From contig NZ_FMAF01000001.1 of NCBI RefSeq assembly GCF_900094565.1, positions 434,001-498,000 on the forward strand: a DNA stretch of 64,000 bases, given 5' to 3'. The translations under genes were made by a program, and so were the position numbers. Numbering within the stretch: position 1 is the stretch's first letter; each line of letters starts with the position of its first letter. Below the pieces are notes generated by a model. The model was not told the DNA's origin. It saw only the letters and a program-made list of their open reading frames with translations, and made no database searches. This document shows positions 37,730 to 46,887 of the stretch, piece by piece. Source of the DNA: Martinezella lusitana. Its GTDB lineage: Bacteria > Pseudomonadota > Alphaproteobacteria > Rhizobiales > Rhizobiaceae.

Positions 37730-38887
37730 ATGCGCGATCCTTACAAGATACTGGGCGTAAAAAGAGATGCCGAGGCGGGCGAAATCAAGGCAGCCTGGCG
37801 AAATCTCGCAAAGACCGCCCATCCCGATCACAATATGGGTGATCCGACGGCAACGGAGCGTTTCGCCGAAATCGGCCGCGCCTATGAAACGTTGAAGGAT
37901 CCGCAAAAGCGCAGCCGCTACGATCAAGTCGCCCGTATGGCCGAAGCGAAGGGCCAGACCGCGGAGCAGACCATCATTCAACAGCGACAGGCTGCCCGTG
38001 AAGCCGCGGAACGTGCCAGGGTTGCCCGCGCCAATGCCGAAAGGGTGATGGAGGAGCTTGCCCGCGCAAACGCCCGCAAGGCAGCGGCAGCCGCCGCTTC
38101 GGGACAACAGGCCGGCACAGGCGAGGCGCCGGAAGATATGGTCGAGCGGATCTTCGGCGTGAAAGCCGGCCGCGCGCAGCAGGACCAGGCTGCATCCGAG
38201 ATGAGCGCGCAACAGGCAGAGAAGCAGCGCGAGCCGAACGCGGCCGCGATGGAAGAACAGCGGGCGGAAGAGGAGCAGCTGGCAACGGGGACCGCCTCTG
38301 TCGGAGCGCGCTCCCCCTTCCGCATTCTCGGTTCCATCGTGCGTCGCTTCACGGGCAGCGTGCCGGACAAGGCGCCCGAAAAGACCCCGGAGGTCGCGGC
38401 CGAAGCGACAGTAACGCTCGACGACATGCTGAAGGGGCGATGGATCACCGTTCCGCTATCCGATGGTCGCGAGGCGCGCTTTCAGGCGACGACGGATATC
38501 GGTAACGGCCAGGTGCTTCATCTGAAGGGACAGGGATTGAAGCTTCAGGGGATGCTGCGTGGCGATGTGGCGGTCACCGTCCATCTCTCCACTGACGCGC
38601 GTTTCACACTCAACGGCCATGACGTCCGCACGACGCTGCCGGTTACCATCGAAAATGCAGTGCTCGGTTGCGAGACGACAGTCGAAGGGTTGAGCGGGCC
38701 GGTCAAGCTCACGGTGCCTGCCTGGTCCGGTTCGGATCAGATTATCCGAGTCCACGGCGAGGGATTACCGGACGGAAATGGCGGAAATGGCGATCTCGTC
38801 GTGGAATTGCGACTGATGCTGTGGGAAAAACCGGATGATAAGATTACCGATTTGATGCGCAGCATGCGGGAAGGTCTTTTCCTGTGA
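37730..38887 (+). CDS. J-domain co-chaperone without zinc finger (DnaJ/CbpA-like)
   Basis: This 385-residue protein has an N-terminal J domain (residues 1-65, HPD at 31-33), which would stimulate an Hsp70. A long Ala/Glu/Gln/Arg-rich, probably helical linker (about 70-190) follows, then a DnaJ C-terminal substrate domain (about 220-370, [18 protein letters not shown] and [21 protein letters not shown]). The CxxCxGxG zinc finger and the G/F region of true DnaJ are absent. Start 37730 (ATG) matches the J-domain boundary; GTG at 37718 is an alternative, and neither has a good ribosome site. Confidence 0.87.
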   Translation: MRDPYKILGVKRDAEAGEIKAAWRNLAKTAHPDHNMGDPTATERFAEIGRAYETLKDPQKRSRYDQVARMAEAKGQTAEQTIIQQRQAAREAAERARVARANAERVMEELARANARKAAAAAASGQQAGTGEAPEDMVERIFGVKAGRAQQDQAASEMSAQQAEKQREPNAAAMEEQRAEEEQLATGTASVGARSPFRILGSIVRRFTGSVPDKAPEKTPEVAAEATVTLDDMLKGRWITVPLSDGREARFQATTDIGNGQVLHLKGQGLKLQGMLRGDVAVTVHLSTDARFTLNGHDVRTTLPVTIENAVLGCETTVEGLSGPVKLTVPAWSGSDQIIRVHGEGLPDGNGGNGDLVVELRLMLWEKPDDKITDLMRSMREGLFL

Positions 38888-39009
38888 AATTTTGGTGAAA
38901 ACAGCACCCTTTGTTACGATCCCTAACAGTTGATGATCCTGACGATGCTTGAACAGGGGGACGGCCTATGCCATAGGCAGGATCATTCGAAAGTTCAAGG
39001 GAGCAGAAT

Positions 39010-39828
39010 ATGGCTCAAACCACTGGCCTCATGGCAGGCAAGCGCGGCGTCATCCTCGGCGTAGCAAACAACCGTTCGATAGCGTGGGGTATTGCCAAAG
39101 CCTGTTCGGAAGCCGGAGCCGAAATCGCATTGACATGGCAGGGCGATGCCTTGAAGAAGCGCGTCGAGCCGTTGGCTCAGGAGCTGGGCGCCTTCATGGC
39201 CGGCCATTGCGACGTTACCGAGCCCGCGACGATCGACGCCGTCATCGACGCGCTGGAAGCGAAATGGGGCAAGATCGATTTTGTCGTGCACGCCATCGCC
39301 TTCTCCGACAAGGATGAGCTGACCGGCCGTTACCTCGATACCAGCCGCGATAACTTCACGCGGACGATGGACATCTCCGTCTATTCCTTCACCGCCGTAG
39401 CCCAGCGCGCCGAGCGAATCATGAATGATGGCGGCTCGATGATCACCCTGACCTATTATGGTGCAGAGAAGGTCATGCCGCATTACAACGTCATGGGTGT
39501 CGCCAAGGCTGCTCTGGAAGCAAGCGTGCGCTATCTCGCCGTCGATCTCGGCGGCCGCGGCATTCGCGTCAACGCGATTTCGGCAGGCCCGATCAAGACG
39601 CTCGCTGCTTCCGGCATCGGTGATTTCCGCTATATTCTGAAGTGGAATGAATACAACGCGCCGCTGAAGCGGACTGTCACGATCGACGAAGTCGGCAACT
39701 CCGCTCTCTATCTCCTGTCCGACCTGTCGACAGCCGTTACCGGCGAAATCCATCATGTCGATTCCGGCTACCACACGATCGGCATGAAGTCCGTGGACGC
39801 GCCCGACATTTCCGTCCAGAAGGACTGA
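39010..39828 (+). CDS. fabI: Enoyl-[acyl-carrier-protein] reductase (NADH)
   Basis: A 272-residue SDR-family enzyme that reduces enoyl-ACP in fatty acid elongation. GVANNRSIAWGIAKA is the FabI nucleotide loop, and the catalytic tyrosine and lysine are in PHYNVMGVAKAALEA with FabI spacing. The start 39010 has AAGGGAGCAG upstream. The phosphatase gene follows within 20 bp. Confidence 0.95.
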   Translation: MAQTTGLMAGKRGVILGVANNRSIAWGIAKACSEAGAEIALTWQGDALKKRVEPLAQELGAFMAGHCDVTEPATIDAVIDALEAKWGKIDFVVHAIAFSDKDELTGRYLDTSRDNFTRTMDISVYSFTAVAQRAERIMNDGGSMITLTYYGAEKVMPHYNVMGVAKAALEASVRYLAVDLGGRGIRVNAISAGPIKTLAASGIGDFRYILKWNEYNAPLKRTVTIDEVGNSALYLLSDLSTAVTGEIHHVDSGYHTIGMKSVDAPDISVQKD

Positions 39829-39846
39829 TCAACAGGAAATCTGACC

Positions 39847-40443
39847 GTGCCGCCCATCCTCTATGTGATCCGACACGGTCAGACCGACTGGAATGCCGAG
39901 CGCCGCCTGCAGGGGCAGAAGGACATCGACCTCAACGCCATCGGCCGAGAACAGGCGCGGCAGAATGGCATCGACCTTCGCGAAATCCTCGCATTCGAAA
40001 ACAAGCCGTTCGATTTCGTCGCAAGCCCGTTGCGGCGCACCCGCGAGACCATGGAGATCGCGCGGGAGGCCATGGGCCTACCGCCTAAGGATTATGGCAC
40101 CGACGAACGGCTGGTCGAGGTGTCCTTCGGCGCCTGGGAAGGCTTCACGCTTAGGGAATTGAAGGCTGCCGAACCCGAGCGCCTCGCCGAGCGCAAGGCC
40201 GGCAAATGGGATTTCATCCCGCCCGGCGAAGATGCGGAAAGCTATGAAATCCTTTCCTGGCGTGTCGGCTCCTGGCTGACCTCGGTCGAACGGCCAACCG
40301 TCTGCGTCACGCATGGCGGCGTCATCCGCACATTGTTCCGTCTGGTCGGCGATGTCGCAAAGGAAGAGGCGGCGGAAATTCCGATCCATCAGGATCAGAT
40401 TCTGAAGGTCGATCCACAGATGAAGATCATCGGCTGGATCTGA
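39847..40443 (+). CDS. Histidine phosphatase family protein (phosphoglycerate mutase-like)
   Basis: A 198-residue branch-1 histidine phosphatase. The phosphohistidine motif VIRHGQTDWNAERRLQGQKD, the SPLRRTRETM segment and the second histidine in VTHGGVIRTLF are intact. It could be a broad phosphatase or a cofactor-dependent mutase; the residues do not decide. The start is GTG at 39847 behind CAGGAAA. It lies 18 bp after fabI, likely one operon. Confidence 0.9.
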   Translation: MPPILYVIRHGQTDWNAERRLQGQKDIDLNAIGREQARQNGIDLREILAFENKPFDFVASPLRRTRETMEIAREAMGLPPKDYGTDERLVEVSFGAWEGFTLRELKAAEPERLAERKAGKWDFIPPGEDAESYEILSWRVGSWLTSVERPTVCVTHGGVIRTLFRLVGDVAKEEAAEIPIHQDQILKVDPQMKIIGWI

Positions 40444-40556
40444 GGCAGCCCCGGAAAAGTACGCGACAGCTTTCTTCCGGACCGGGATAAAACAACACGT
40501 CAACACAGCCGGTGACACGGTTCACGAGCCGCCAGTTTGTCCGGCGGCATCAATAT

Positions 40557-40817
40557 TTACTGAACGATGTCGAGATCGTTGACGACGCGTTTGCCGTCGA
40601 CCTCAGTGTAGAAGACAACAACCTTCACGCCGGCCTTCAGACCGTTGAAATCGAAATCCTCCGGCACCTGATAGTTCTTGCCATCGTCCAGCGTAATGTT
40701 GAAATTCTTCGTATCGACCTTCTTGATCGTGGACTCGACGTCAGCGCTTTCGGCAAAGGCCGCGACGGGAGCAAGCAGGCTTGCCGTGGCCAAAAGCGTC
40801 GCTACAAAAAAGCGCAT
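40557..40817 (-). CDS. DUF1344 domain-containing exported protein
   Basis: An 86-residue secreted protein with a signal peptide ending PVAAFA and a small beta-rich domain (ESTIKKVDTKNFNITLDDGKNYQVPEDFDFNGLKAG in pieces). It matches DUF1344, a rhizobial family of unknown function. AAAGGGTAA precedes the ATG. It is monocistronic. Confidence 0.88.
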   Translation of the reverse strand: MRFFVATLLATASLLAPVAAFAESADVESTIKKVDTKNFNITLDDGKNYQVPEDFDFNGLKAGVKVVVFYTEVDGKRVVNDLDIVQ

Positions 40818-41128
40818 GGTCGTTACCCTTTATACGTCAATTCGATTTTGATTTGTTATGCAGCCTAAAAAACACTTCGAATATGGCGGAAGTTGCCCAC
40901 AACGGTGACTTTGCTTGCCCAATTGATAAATGCATTGTCACAATCCACAGCACGGCTTAATCCTTGTTTACCATACCGAAGAGGCGATGACGGAGGGTGG
41001 AGACCGGCACTGCGCCATCGCGGAAAGAAAGATTTTGTCTTACCGGCTTTTTGTCCTATGAGTGTGCCGCAATCGCAAGAGACAAGACGCGGCCTGCCCG
41101 GCAGACCGCACCAATCCGGTCGTTTTTC
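40818..41128. other. Divergent intergenic region, DUF1344 gene / aroC
   Basis: This 311-bp region presumably holds promoters for both flanking genes. The aroC frame stays open upstream to 40997, but that extension has no homology-like pattern and no ribosome site. I found no convincing operator. Confidence 0.45.
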
Positions 41129-42226
41129 ATGTCGCACAATACATTCGGTCATCTTTTCCGCGTCACCACCTGGGGCGAAAGCCATGGGCCGGCGCTCGGC
41201 TGCATCGTCGACGGCTGCCCTCCCGGTCTTCGCTTCAGGCTCGAGGACATTCAGGCCTGGCTCGACAAGCGCAAGCCCGGCCAATCGCGCTTCGTGACGC
41301 AGCGGCGCGAGGACGATCTCGTCAAGGTGCTGTCCGGAGTGATGATGGACGAGGACGGCGAGACGATGATCTCGACGGGCACGCCGATTTCGATGCTGAT
41401 CGAGAACACCGACCAGCGCTCGAAGGATTATGGCGAGATCGCGCGCCGCTATCGCCCTGGCCATGCCGATTATACCTATGACATCAAATATGGCATTCGC
41501 GACTATCGCGGCGGTGGCCGCTCGTCTGCCCGCGAGACGGCAGCGCGGGTTGCCGCGGGCGGCATCGCCCGCCTCGTCGTGCCCAGCGTCACAGTTCGCG
41601 GCGCGTTGGTGCAGATCGGCAAGCACAAGATCAACCGTGCCAACTGGGATTGGGCGCAGGTGGACCAGAACCCGTTCTTCGCACCGGATCCTGCGATCGT
41701 GCCGGTATGGGAGGAATATCTCGACGGCATCCGCAAGGCCGGTTCCTCGGTGGGCGCCGTCGTGGAAGTCGTGGCCGAAGGTGTGCCGGCGGGCCTCGGC
41801 GCGCCGATCTATGGCAAGTTCGACCAGGATATTGCCTCGCTGCTGATGTCGATCAATGCCGTCAAGGGCGTCGAGATCGGCGAAGGCTTCGCATCCGCCG
41901 AACTGACGGGCGAGGAAAACGCCGACGAAATGCGCATGGGCAACGACGGCAACCGCATCTTCCTGTCCAACCATGCCGGCGGCATTCTGGGCGGCATTTC
42001 CACCGGTGAGCCGGTTGTCGCCCGCTTCGCCATCAAGCCGACGTCCTCGATCCTGACGGAACGCCGATCGATCGATGCTGATGGCAACAATGTCGACGTG
42101 CGCACCAAGGGGCGGCATGATCCATGCGTCGGCATTCGCGCCGTGCCGATCGGCGAGGCAATGGTTGCCTGCGCCGTTGCCGATCATTATCTGAGAGATC
42201 GCGGCCAGACGGGCCGGCAGAGATAG
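41129..42226 (+). CDS. aroC: Chorismate synthase
   Basis: A 365-residue FMN-dependent enzyme making chorismate from EPSP in the last shikimate step. [18 protein letters not shown] at the start, [14 protein letters not shown], and [16 protein letters not shown] are the three classic signatures. The start at 41129 begins directly at [11 protein letters not shown]; no strong ribosome site is visible. The ribB gene follows 10 bp later. Confidence 0.97.
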   Translation: MSHNTFGHLFRVTTWGESHGPALGCIVDGCPPGLRFRLEDIQAWLDKRKPGQSRFVTQRREDDLVKVLSGVMMDEDGETMISTGTPISMLIENTDQRSKDYGEIARRYRPGHADYTYDIKYGIRDYRGGGRSSARETAARVAAGGIARLVVPSVTVRGALVQIGKHKINRANWDWAQVDQNPFFAPDPAIVPVWEEYLDGIRKAGSSVGAVVEVVAEGVPAGLGAPIYGKFDQDIASLLMSINAVKGVEIGEGFASAELTGEENADEMRMGNDGNRIFLSNHAGGILGGISTGEPVVARFAIKPTSSILTERRSIDADGNNVDVRTKGRHDPCVGIRAVPIGEAMVACAVADHYLRDRGQTGRQR

Positions 42227-42236
42227 GGATTTCTTG

Positions 42237-43340
42237 ATGCCTTACGACCAGAAGCGCGTTGTCGATGCCATCCGGGCTTTTGAAGCCGGCGAAATCGTCG
42301 TCGTCATGGACGACAACGACCGCGAGAACGAGGGCGACCTGATCGTCGCGGCGGTTCATTGCACGCCGGAAAAGATGGCCTTCATCGTTCGCCATACATC
42401 CGGCATCGTCTGTACGCCCATGCCGCGCGAGGAGGCCAAGCGCCTGAACCTCAATGCCATGGTGGCGGAAAACGATTCCGCCCATACGACCGCTTTCACC
42501 GTTTCCGTCGACTTCAAGCACGGCACGACAACGGGTATTTCCGCCGACGACCGGACGCTGACCGTGCGCAACCTCGCCAATCCGAATGTCGGCCCGACCG
42601 ATTTCGTCCGCCCCGGCCATATTTTCCCGCTCGTCGCCCGCGAAGGCGGCGTGCTGATGCGCTCGGGCCACACGGAAGCCGCGGTCGATCTCTGCAAGCT
42701 CGCCGGCCTGCCGCCGATCGGCGTCATCAGCGAACTCGTCAATGACGACGGCACGGTGACGCGCGGCCCGCAGGTGGTCAGCTTCGCCGAACAGCACGAG
42801 CTGAAGATGGTCTCCGTCGCCGATCTCATCGCCTATCGCCAGCGCAAGGAAACGCTGATCGAGCTCGGCACCAGCTTCGATATCGACACGCCGTTCGGCA
42901 AGGCGCGCGCGCACACCTATTCGCTGCCCTGGGACACGATGCAGCATCTCGCCGTCGTCTTCGGAGACATCCGCGACGGCATCGACATTCCCGTGCGCCT
43001 GCATCCCGAGAGTGTTGCCGAGGATATTTTCGGCAAGCGCCGTCCCGTCGATTTCTACATGAAGAAGATCGCAGAAGAAGGCCGCGGCATCATCGTCTAT
43101 CTGCGCGAAGGTTCCGTGGGCGTTGGCCATTTCGACAATGGCCGCAAAGCGCGACAGGCCGAGCGTGAAAGCCATGCCGAGGCGCAGGCGCGCGAAAGCG
43201 AATGGCTGGAAATCGGTCTCGGCGCGCAGATCCTCAAGGATCTCGGCGTCACCTCCATCAAGCTGCTCACCAGCCGCGAGCGACACTATGTCGGCCTCGA
43301 AGGCTTCGGCATCAAGATCGCCAAGACGGAGATTTGCTGA
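42237..43340 (+). CDS. ribB: 3,4-dihydroxy-2-butanone 4-phosphate synthase with degenerate GTP cyclohydrolase II domain
   Basis: A 367-residue protein. The N-terminal RibB domain (1-205) has the acidic metal site DDNDRENEGDLI and MRSGHTEAAVDL and supplies the four-carbon unit of riboflavin. The C-terminal domain (about 210-367) has the RibA fold, but the zinc-binding CxxxxxxxxxxCxC region is replaced by HPESVAEDIFGKRRPVDFY, with no cysteines, so cyclohydrolase activity is unlikely. Start ATG 42237 is preferred over the TTG three bases earlier. It is probably co-transcribed with aroC. Confidence 0.94.
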   Translation: MPYDQKRVVDAIRAFEAGEIVVVMDDNDRENEGDLIVAAVHCTPEKMAFIVRHTSGIVCTPMPREEAKRLNLNAMVAENDSAHTTAFTVSVDFKHGTTTGISADDRTLTVRNLANPNVGPTDFVRPGHIFPLVAREGGVLMRSGHTEAAVDLCKLAGLPPIGVISELVNDDGTVTRGPQVVSFAEQHELKMVSVADLIAYRQRKETLIELGTSFDIDTPFGKARAHTYSLPWDTMQHLAVVFGDIRDGIDIPVRLHPESVAEDIFGKRRPVDFYMKKIAEEGRGIIVYLREGSVGVGHFDNGRKARQAERESHAEAQARESEWLEIGLGAQILKDLGVTSIKLLTSRERHYVGLEGFGIKIAKTEIC

Positions 43341-43348
43341 GAGGTTGA

Positions 43349-43370
43349 TCTCGCCCGCGAATGGGCGAGA
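43349..43370 (+). terminator. Hairpin after ribB
   Basis: The TCTCGCCC and GGGCGAGA arms give an 8-bp stem with loop GCGAAT, nine bases after the ribB stop. There is no T tract, so termination would be weak or rho-assisted. Confidence 0.45.
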
Positions 43371-43414
43371 CAGCGCGATCGTTCCTGGCGAAGCGTGTAC
43401 GAGGTCTATAGCCG

Positions 43415-44167
43415 TTGAAGCTGACCTGTTACGATGAGGGGTTGGAGCTAACGATTGCCGGGTTGCCGCCGATCTGGTTGCACGGTGGCATCATGATCGT
43501 TGCGTTCTTCATCACTTTTCCCCTGTGGAGCAGGTTTAGCGCAACGGGATTCATCGCCGCAGGCCTCGTGGCCGTAGGCATCATCCTTTCGATCCTGGCT
43601 CATGAGCTCGGCCATTCTCTTACGGCGCGGTATCTCGGTTTTACCCCAACGCTAATCCGCCTCCATGCAGGCGGTGGTCAAGCTATTTTGGAAACCGAGG
43701 GGAGCACCCATATTGAGCGGCGTTTGATTACGATCGCGGGGCCCATTATCAATCTCGTGCTCGGGCTCGTGCTTTTGTTGGCCTATCATACCGCTATCCA
43801 GAATTCCCTCAGTCCTGTTGCGCCAAGTCCAGAGGCACCTTGGTTTCGGCCCCCACCCACTGCCGTTCCACCGCTTTTCACAGCGTTGCTTTGGCTTGGC
43901 GTGTTAAATCTTGTTTGGTGTGGCGTGAATCTTTTGCCGGCATTTCCGCTTGACGGTGGGAATCTGCTGTATGAGGCACTCGAAGCGCGTTACGGCTCTT
44001 ACCGCGCATTGTTTTGGACAGGATTGCTTGGGACAGCTTTCGCCATCGCTGCAAAGATCATTTTCATAATCGGCATTTTGACGGGGCTTGTGATCTGGTC
44101 ACCGCCGTATCTCAAGCCGAATTTGCAGGCACTACGAGCGTCGCGCCAACATCGACCAGCAACGTGA
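43415..44167 (+). CDS. Site-2 protease family (M50) membrane metallopeptidase
   Basis: A 250-residue multi-span protein. The zinc motif HELGH lies in a membrane helix (about residue 64), followed by a second conserved element NLLPAFPLDGG that supplies the aspartate ligand. There is no PDZ or CBS domain, so it is a minimal intramembrane-cleaving protease. The start is TTG at 43415 without an obvious ribosome site. A 60-base line inside the gene (43861-43920) is 50% GC, against 67% for one in ribB (42901-42960), and codon use is less GC-biased, hinting at acquisition. The substrate is unknown; no anti-sigma gene adjoins it. Confidence 0.85.
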   Translation: MKLTCYDEGLELTIAGLPPIWLHGGIMIVAFFITFPLWSRFSATGFIAAGLVAVGIILSILAHELGHSLTARYLGFTPTLIRLHAGGGQAILETEGSTHIERRLITIAGPIINLVLGLVLLLAYHTAIQNSLSPVAPSPEAPWFRPPPTAVPPLFTALLWLGVLNLVWCGVNLLPAFPLDGGNLLYEALEARYGSYRALFWTGLLGTAFAIAAKIIFIIGILTGLVIWSPPYLKPNLQALRASRQHRPAT

Positions 44168-44214
44168 GCAAAAGCCGACCAACCGCACGCGGCACGCAGT
44201 TCTGACGGATAAAA

Positions 44215-44781
44215 TCAGTCTCGCGGCCGCAGCGACGAGAAATCTCGATCGAGCAGGCCCATCATGATGTCATCGTGCCAACTGCCGTTGACATAGGCCG
44301 TCTCCCGCTCCCGTCCTTCGACAATAAAGCCGCACTTTTCATAGGCGCGGATGGCGCGTTTGTTGTAGGCGAGCACGCGTATTCCGATACGATGCAGCCC
44401 CATTTCACCAAAAGCATGGCGCAGCAGAACGGTGATCGCTTCGGTGCCGAAGCCTTTGCCTAGCAAGGCTGGATTGTTGATACCGATCGCCATCGTCGCG
44501 CGCCTGTCTTGGCGATTGACGTTGTCCAATCTGATTTCACCGGCGAAGATGCCATTGATTTCGATGATCCACGCATGGGGATGATCGATAAGCCATTGCA
44601 GCCACGCGGTCGCGCCTTCCTGGGTAATCGGCTTCACGTCGCCGCTGTTCACGCCGTACATCCCCGCTATCTCGGCATGATTGCCGAGAGCAACACGCAC
44701 GTCCGCATCATCAGCACATGGCGGGCGGAGCCTGATATTGCGGCCCTCAAGAATTGGTGCCAAGTATCCCTCCCTTTTCAT
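44215..44781 (-). CDS. GNAT acetyltransferase, RimJ/RimL-like
   Basis: A 188-residue acetyltransferase with IRLRPPCADDAD, the pyrophosphate loop LLGKGFGTEAITVLL and HRIGIRVLAYNKRAIRAYEKCGF. These are typical of the acetyltransf_3 (RimJ/RimL) group. It is unrelated by position to the similar gene at 6.9 kb. Start ATG 44781 has GGAGGGG before it; GTG at 44793 would add four residues. Its promoter region overlaps a large inverted repeat. Confidence 0.86.
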   Translation of the reverse strand: MKREGYLAPILEGRNIRLRPPCADDADVRVALGNHAEIAGMYGVNSGDVKPITQEGATAWLQWLIDHPHAWIIEINGIFAGEIRLDNVNRQDRRATMAIGINNPALLGKGFGTEAITVLLRHAFGEMGLHRIGIRVLAYNKRAIRAYEKCGFIVEGRERETAYVNGSWHDDIMMGLLDRDFSSLRPRD

Positions 44782-44787
44782 AGGCCC

Positions 44788-44827
44788 CTCCACCTAACCC
44801 TCCCCTTGGGGGGAGGGTTAGGTGGAG
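44788..44827. repeat. Perfect 18-bp inverted repeat
   Basis: The arms at 44788-44805 and 44810-44827 are exactly complementary around TTGG. The centre reads TAACCCTCCCC-TTGG-GGGGAGGGTTA. Its position directly upstream of the GNAT gene and its similarity to the hairpin at 44885 suggest a dispersed palindromic element. Confidence 0.95.
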
Positions 44828-44884
44828 TTATTTGCGCCCGCTGCCAGAGCTAACCAACTGTCAGCCCAACCAGCGCGTTCCGCG

Positions 44885-44907
44885 CGACCTCCCCCCTCAA
44901 GGGGGAG
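44885..44907. repeat. Related inverted repeat module
   Basis: ACCTCCCCC and GGGGGAGGT arms surround CTCAA, and the flank reads GTGGTTAG. In reverse complement it reads CTAACCACCTCCCCCTTGAG, echoing the module at 44788, so the two probably bound one element of about 120 bp (44788-44913). Confidence 0.75.
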
Positions 44908-44911
44908 GTGG

Positions 44912-46129
44912 TTAGCCCCGCCAGCCCTCGAGAAAAACGACCTTCTCGACGCCGGTGAAACGGGCGACACGCTCCAGCTCCGCTTCCAACCTCTCAAGCC
45001 GGCCAGCAGAGGGTTTGACGCCCGGTTCCAGCCACAAGCGCTTGACGTCCAATGTACCCACCTTGCGGTCGGCCTTCATGTCGATGCGGCCGATGAGCCG
45101 GTCGCCCTCCAGCAGAGGGAAAACATAGTAGCCATATTCGCGCTTGGGCTCCGGTACGAAAATCTCGATGCGGTAGAAGAAACCGAAGAGGCGTTCGGTG
45201 CGGTTGCGGTCGCGCAGCACCGGGTCGAAGGGACTGAGCACGCGGATACGCGCCGGCGCTTCCGGATAACTGTCGAGCATGGCATGGAAGTCGGTGAACG
45301 CGAAGGAGGGGCGTGGCTTCCCGCCAATGGCCGGTTCGATCAGCATTTCCGTCAGTTCGTCGCGATGCGTCTCCACCCATTTCTTAGCTTCCTGCGGCGT
45401 CACCAGATCCCAGAAGGCAGCGATTTCGCCTGAGGTGGCAAAGCCCAGGCGCTGCAAAGCGCTGCGGCAAGCCCATTCGACGAATTCCTCATGATCGACC
45501 TCCGGTGTATGGACGTGATCCGGCAAGACGCGCTCGACCAGATCGTAGACCTTCTGGAAATTCGTGCGGCCGGCGATCGCGAATTTGCCGGTACGCCAGA
45601 AATATTCGAGCGCGGTCTTGTTCGGATGCCAATTCCACCAGCCGCCCGAGACATGGCCCTCCGCCTTGATCTCACGCGCCATGATGGCGCCGTTCTTCAG
45701 CACACGCTCGTAGGTCTCTTCAAAAGCAGATTCGAAACCCTCGCCGCGCCATTTGCGCCACCGCTCGACGAGCGCCAACTCCTCGCGGCGGAACCGGTGC
45801 TTCCAATAAACGAAGAAAGCGCTCGGCAGGATCGAGGCATCGTGCGTCCAGTGTTCGAACAGCGCACCGTCCTTTTCCAGCAGCTCGGTCAGATGTTCGC
45901 GTCGATAGGTCTGATTGCGCGAGAACAGGATCTGGTGATGCGCCCGCTCGACGGTACCAATACTGTCCACCTGCACGAAGCCGATATCGTGGATGAGCTG
46001 CAGCAACCCCGCCTTGGTCAAGGCGCGGTTCGGCGGATTGGCAAGCCCCTGCTTGGCAAGGAAGACGCGGCGGGCGTCGCGATTCGAAAGCAGATTCGTC
46101 ATGGAGCGATCATAGGCATAAATTCCCAT
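44912..46129 (-). CDS. YcaQ/AlkX-type DNA glycosylase (winged-helix HTH_42 family)
   Basis: A 405-residue protein of the AlkZ/YcaQ superfamily. The segment IGFVQVDSIGTVERAHHQIL contains the QxD motif that marks the YcaQ (AlkX) branch, which unhooks interstrand cross-links, as opposed to QxQ in AlkZ. Tandem winged helices and a C-terminal beta-barrel region (VLSPFDPVLRDRNRTERLFGF) are recognisable. The start 46129 is used; ATG at 46102 (MTNLLSNRDARR) is a plausible alternative. It is divergent from bioM by 62 bp. Confidence 0.85.
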   Translation of the reverse strand: MGIYAYDRSMTNLLSNRDARRVFLAKQGLANPPNRALTKAGLLQLIHDIGFVQVDSIGTVERAHHQILFSRNQTYRREHLTELLEKDGALFEHWTHDASILPSAFFVYWKHRFRREELALVERWRKWRGEGFESAFEETYERVLKNGAIMAREIKAEGHVSGGWWNWHPNKTALEYFWRTGKFAIAGRTNFQKVYDLVERVLPDHVHTPEVDHEEFVEWACRSALQRLGFATSGEIAAFWDLVTPQEAKKWVETHRDELTEMLIEPAIGGKPRPSFAFTDFHAMLDSYPEAPARIRVLSPFDPVLRDRNRTERLFGFFYRIEIFVPEPKREYGYYVFPLLEGDRLIGRIDMKADRKVGTLDVKRLWLEPGVKPSAGRLERLEAELERVARFTGVEKVVFLEGWRG

Positions 46130-46191
46130 GCTTTCAAACAGCCCCTGATTTGATAAATCGCCGTAATGCGCTATAGGACCGCGACATCACC

Positions 46192-46887
46192 ATGGGACAG
46201 GCAAGCCGCTTGGACATCCGCTTCGACAATGCCGGCGTCAACTTCGGCACACGGACCGCGCTCTACCCGCTGAACCTGACGCTTCAGGAGAAGCGCGTCG
46301 GGATCATCGGCCTCAACGGTTCCGGCAAGACGACCTTTGCGCGGCTGATCAACGGGCTCGCCAAGCCGACCACCGGCCGCGTCGTCGTCGACGGGCTCGA
46401 TACGGCCAGCGATGCCGCCTCCGTGCTCGGAAAAGTCGGCTATATCTTTCAGTCGCCGCAGAACCAGATCATCCTGCCCATCGTGCGCGACGACATCGCC
46501 TTCGGGCTCAAGGCTCGCGGCTTGGACAAGGTGCAGATCGAGGCGGCGGTGGACGGCATTCTCGAGCGGTTCGGCGTCAGCCATCTCGGCGCGCGGCGCG
46601 CCCATGAACTTTCGGGCGGCGAGCTGCAGATGGCAGCTCTTTGCTCGGTGCTGGTCACCGGCCCCGATATCCTCATTCTCGACGAACCCACCAACCAGCT
46701 CGACTTGAAGAACAGGGCGCTGGTGCAGAGGACGATCGCAGCGTTGCCGGAAAACGTCATCATCATCAGCCACGACCTGCCGCTGGTCGAGGATTTCGAC
46801 CGGGTGCTGCTGTTCGATCAGGGCCGCCTCGTTGTCGACGCACCGGCGGCGGAAGCCATCGCCCACTACAAGGAGATGGCGAGCTGA
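46192..46887 (+). CDS. bioM: Biotin ECF transporter ATPase BioM
   Basis: A 231-residue ABC ATPase of the energy-coupling-factor type. Walker A GLNGSGKTT (about residues 43-51), the Q-loop in FQSPQNQIILPIVRDD (the extended Q motif of ECF A components), signature LSGGELQ and Walker B ILILDEP are complete. It drives biotin uptake with BioN and BioY. Its stop overlaps the bioN start by one base (TGATG). No BioR box is visible in the 62-bp upstream gap. Confidence 0.93.
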   Translation: MGQASRLDIRFDNAGVNFGTRTALYPLNLTLQEKRVGIIGLNGSGKTTFARLINGLAKPTTGRVVVDGLDTASDAASVLGKVGYIFQSPQNQIILPIVRDDIAFGLKARGLDKVQIEAAVDGILERFGVSHLGARRAHELSGGELQMAALCSVLVTGPDILILDEPTNQLDLKNRALVQRTIAALPENVIIISHDLPLVEDFDRVLLFDQGRLVVDAPAAEAIAHYKEMAS

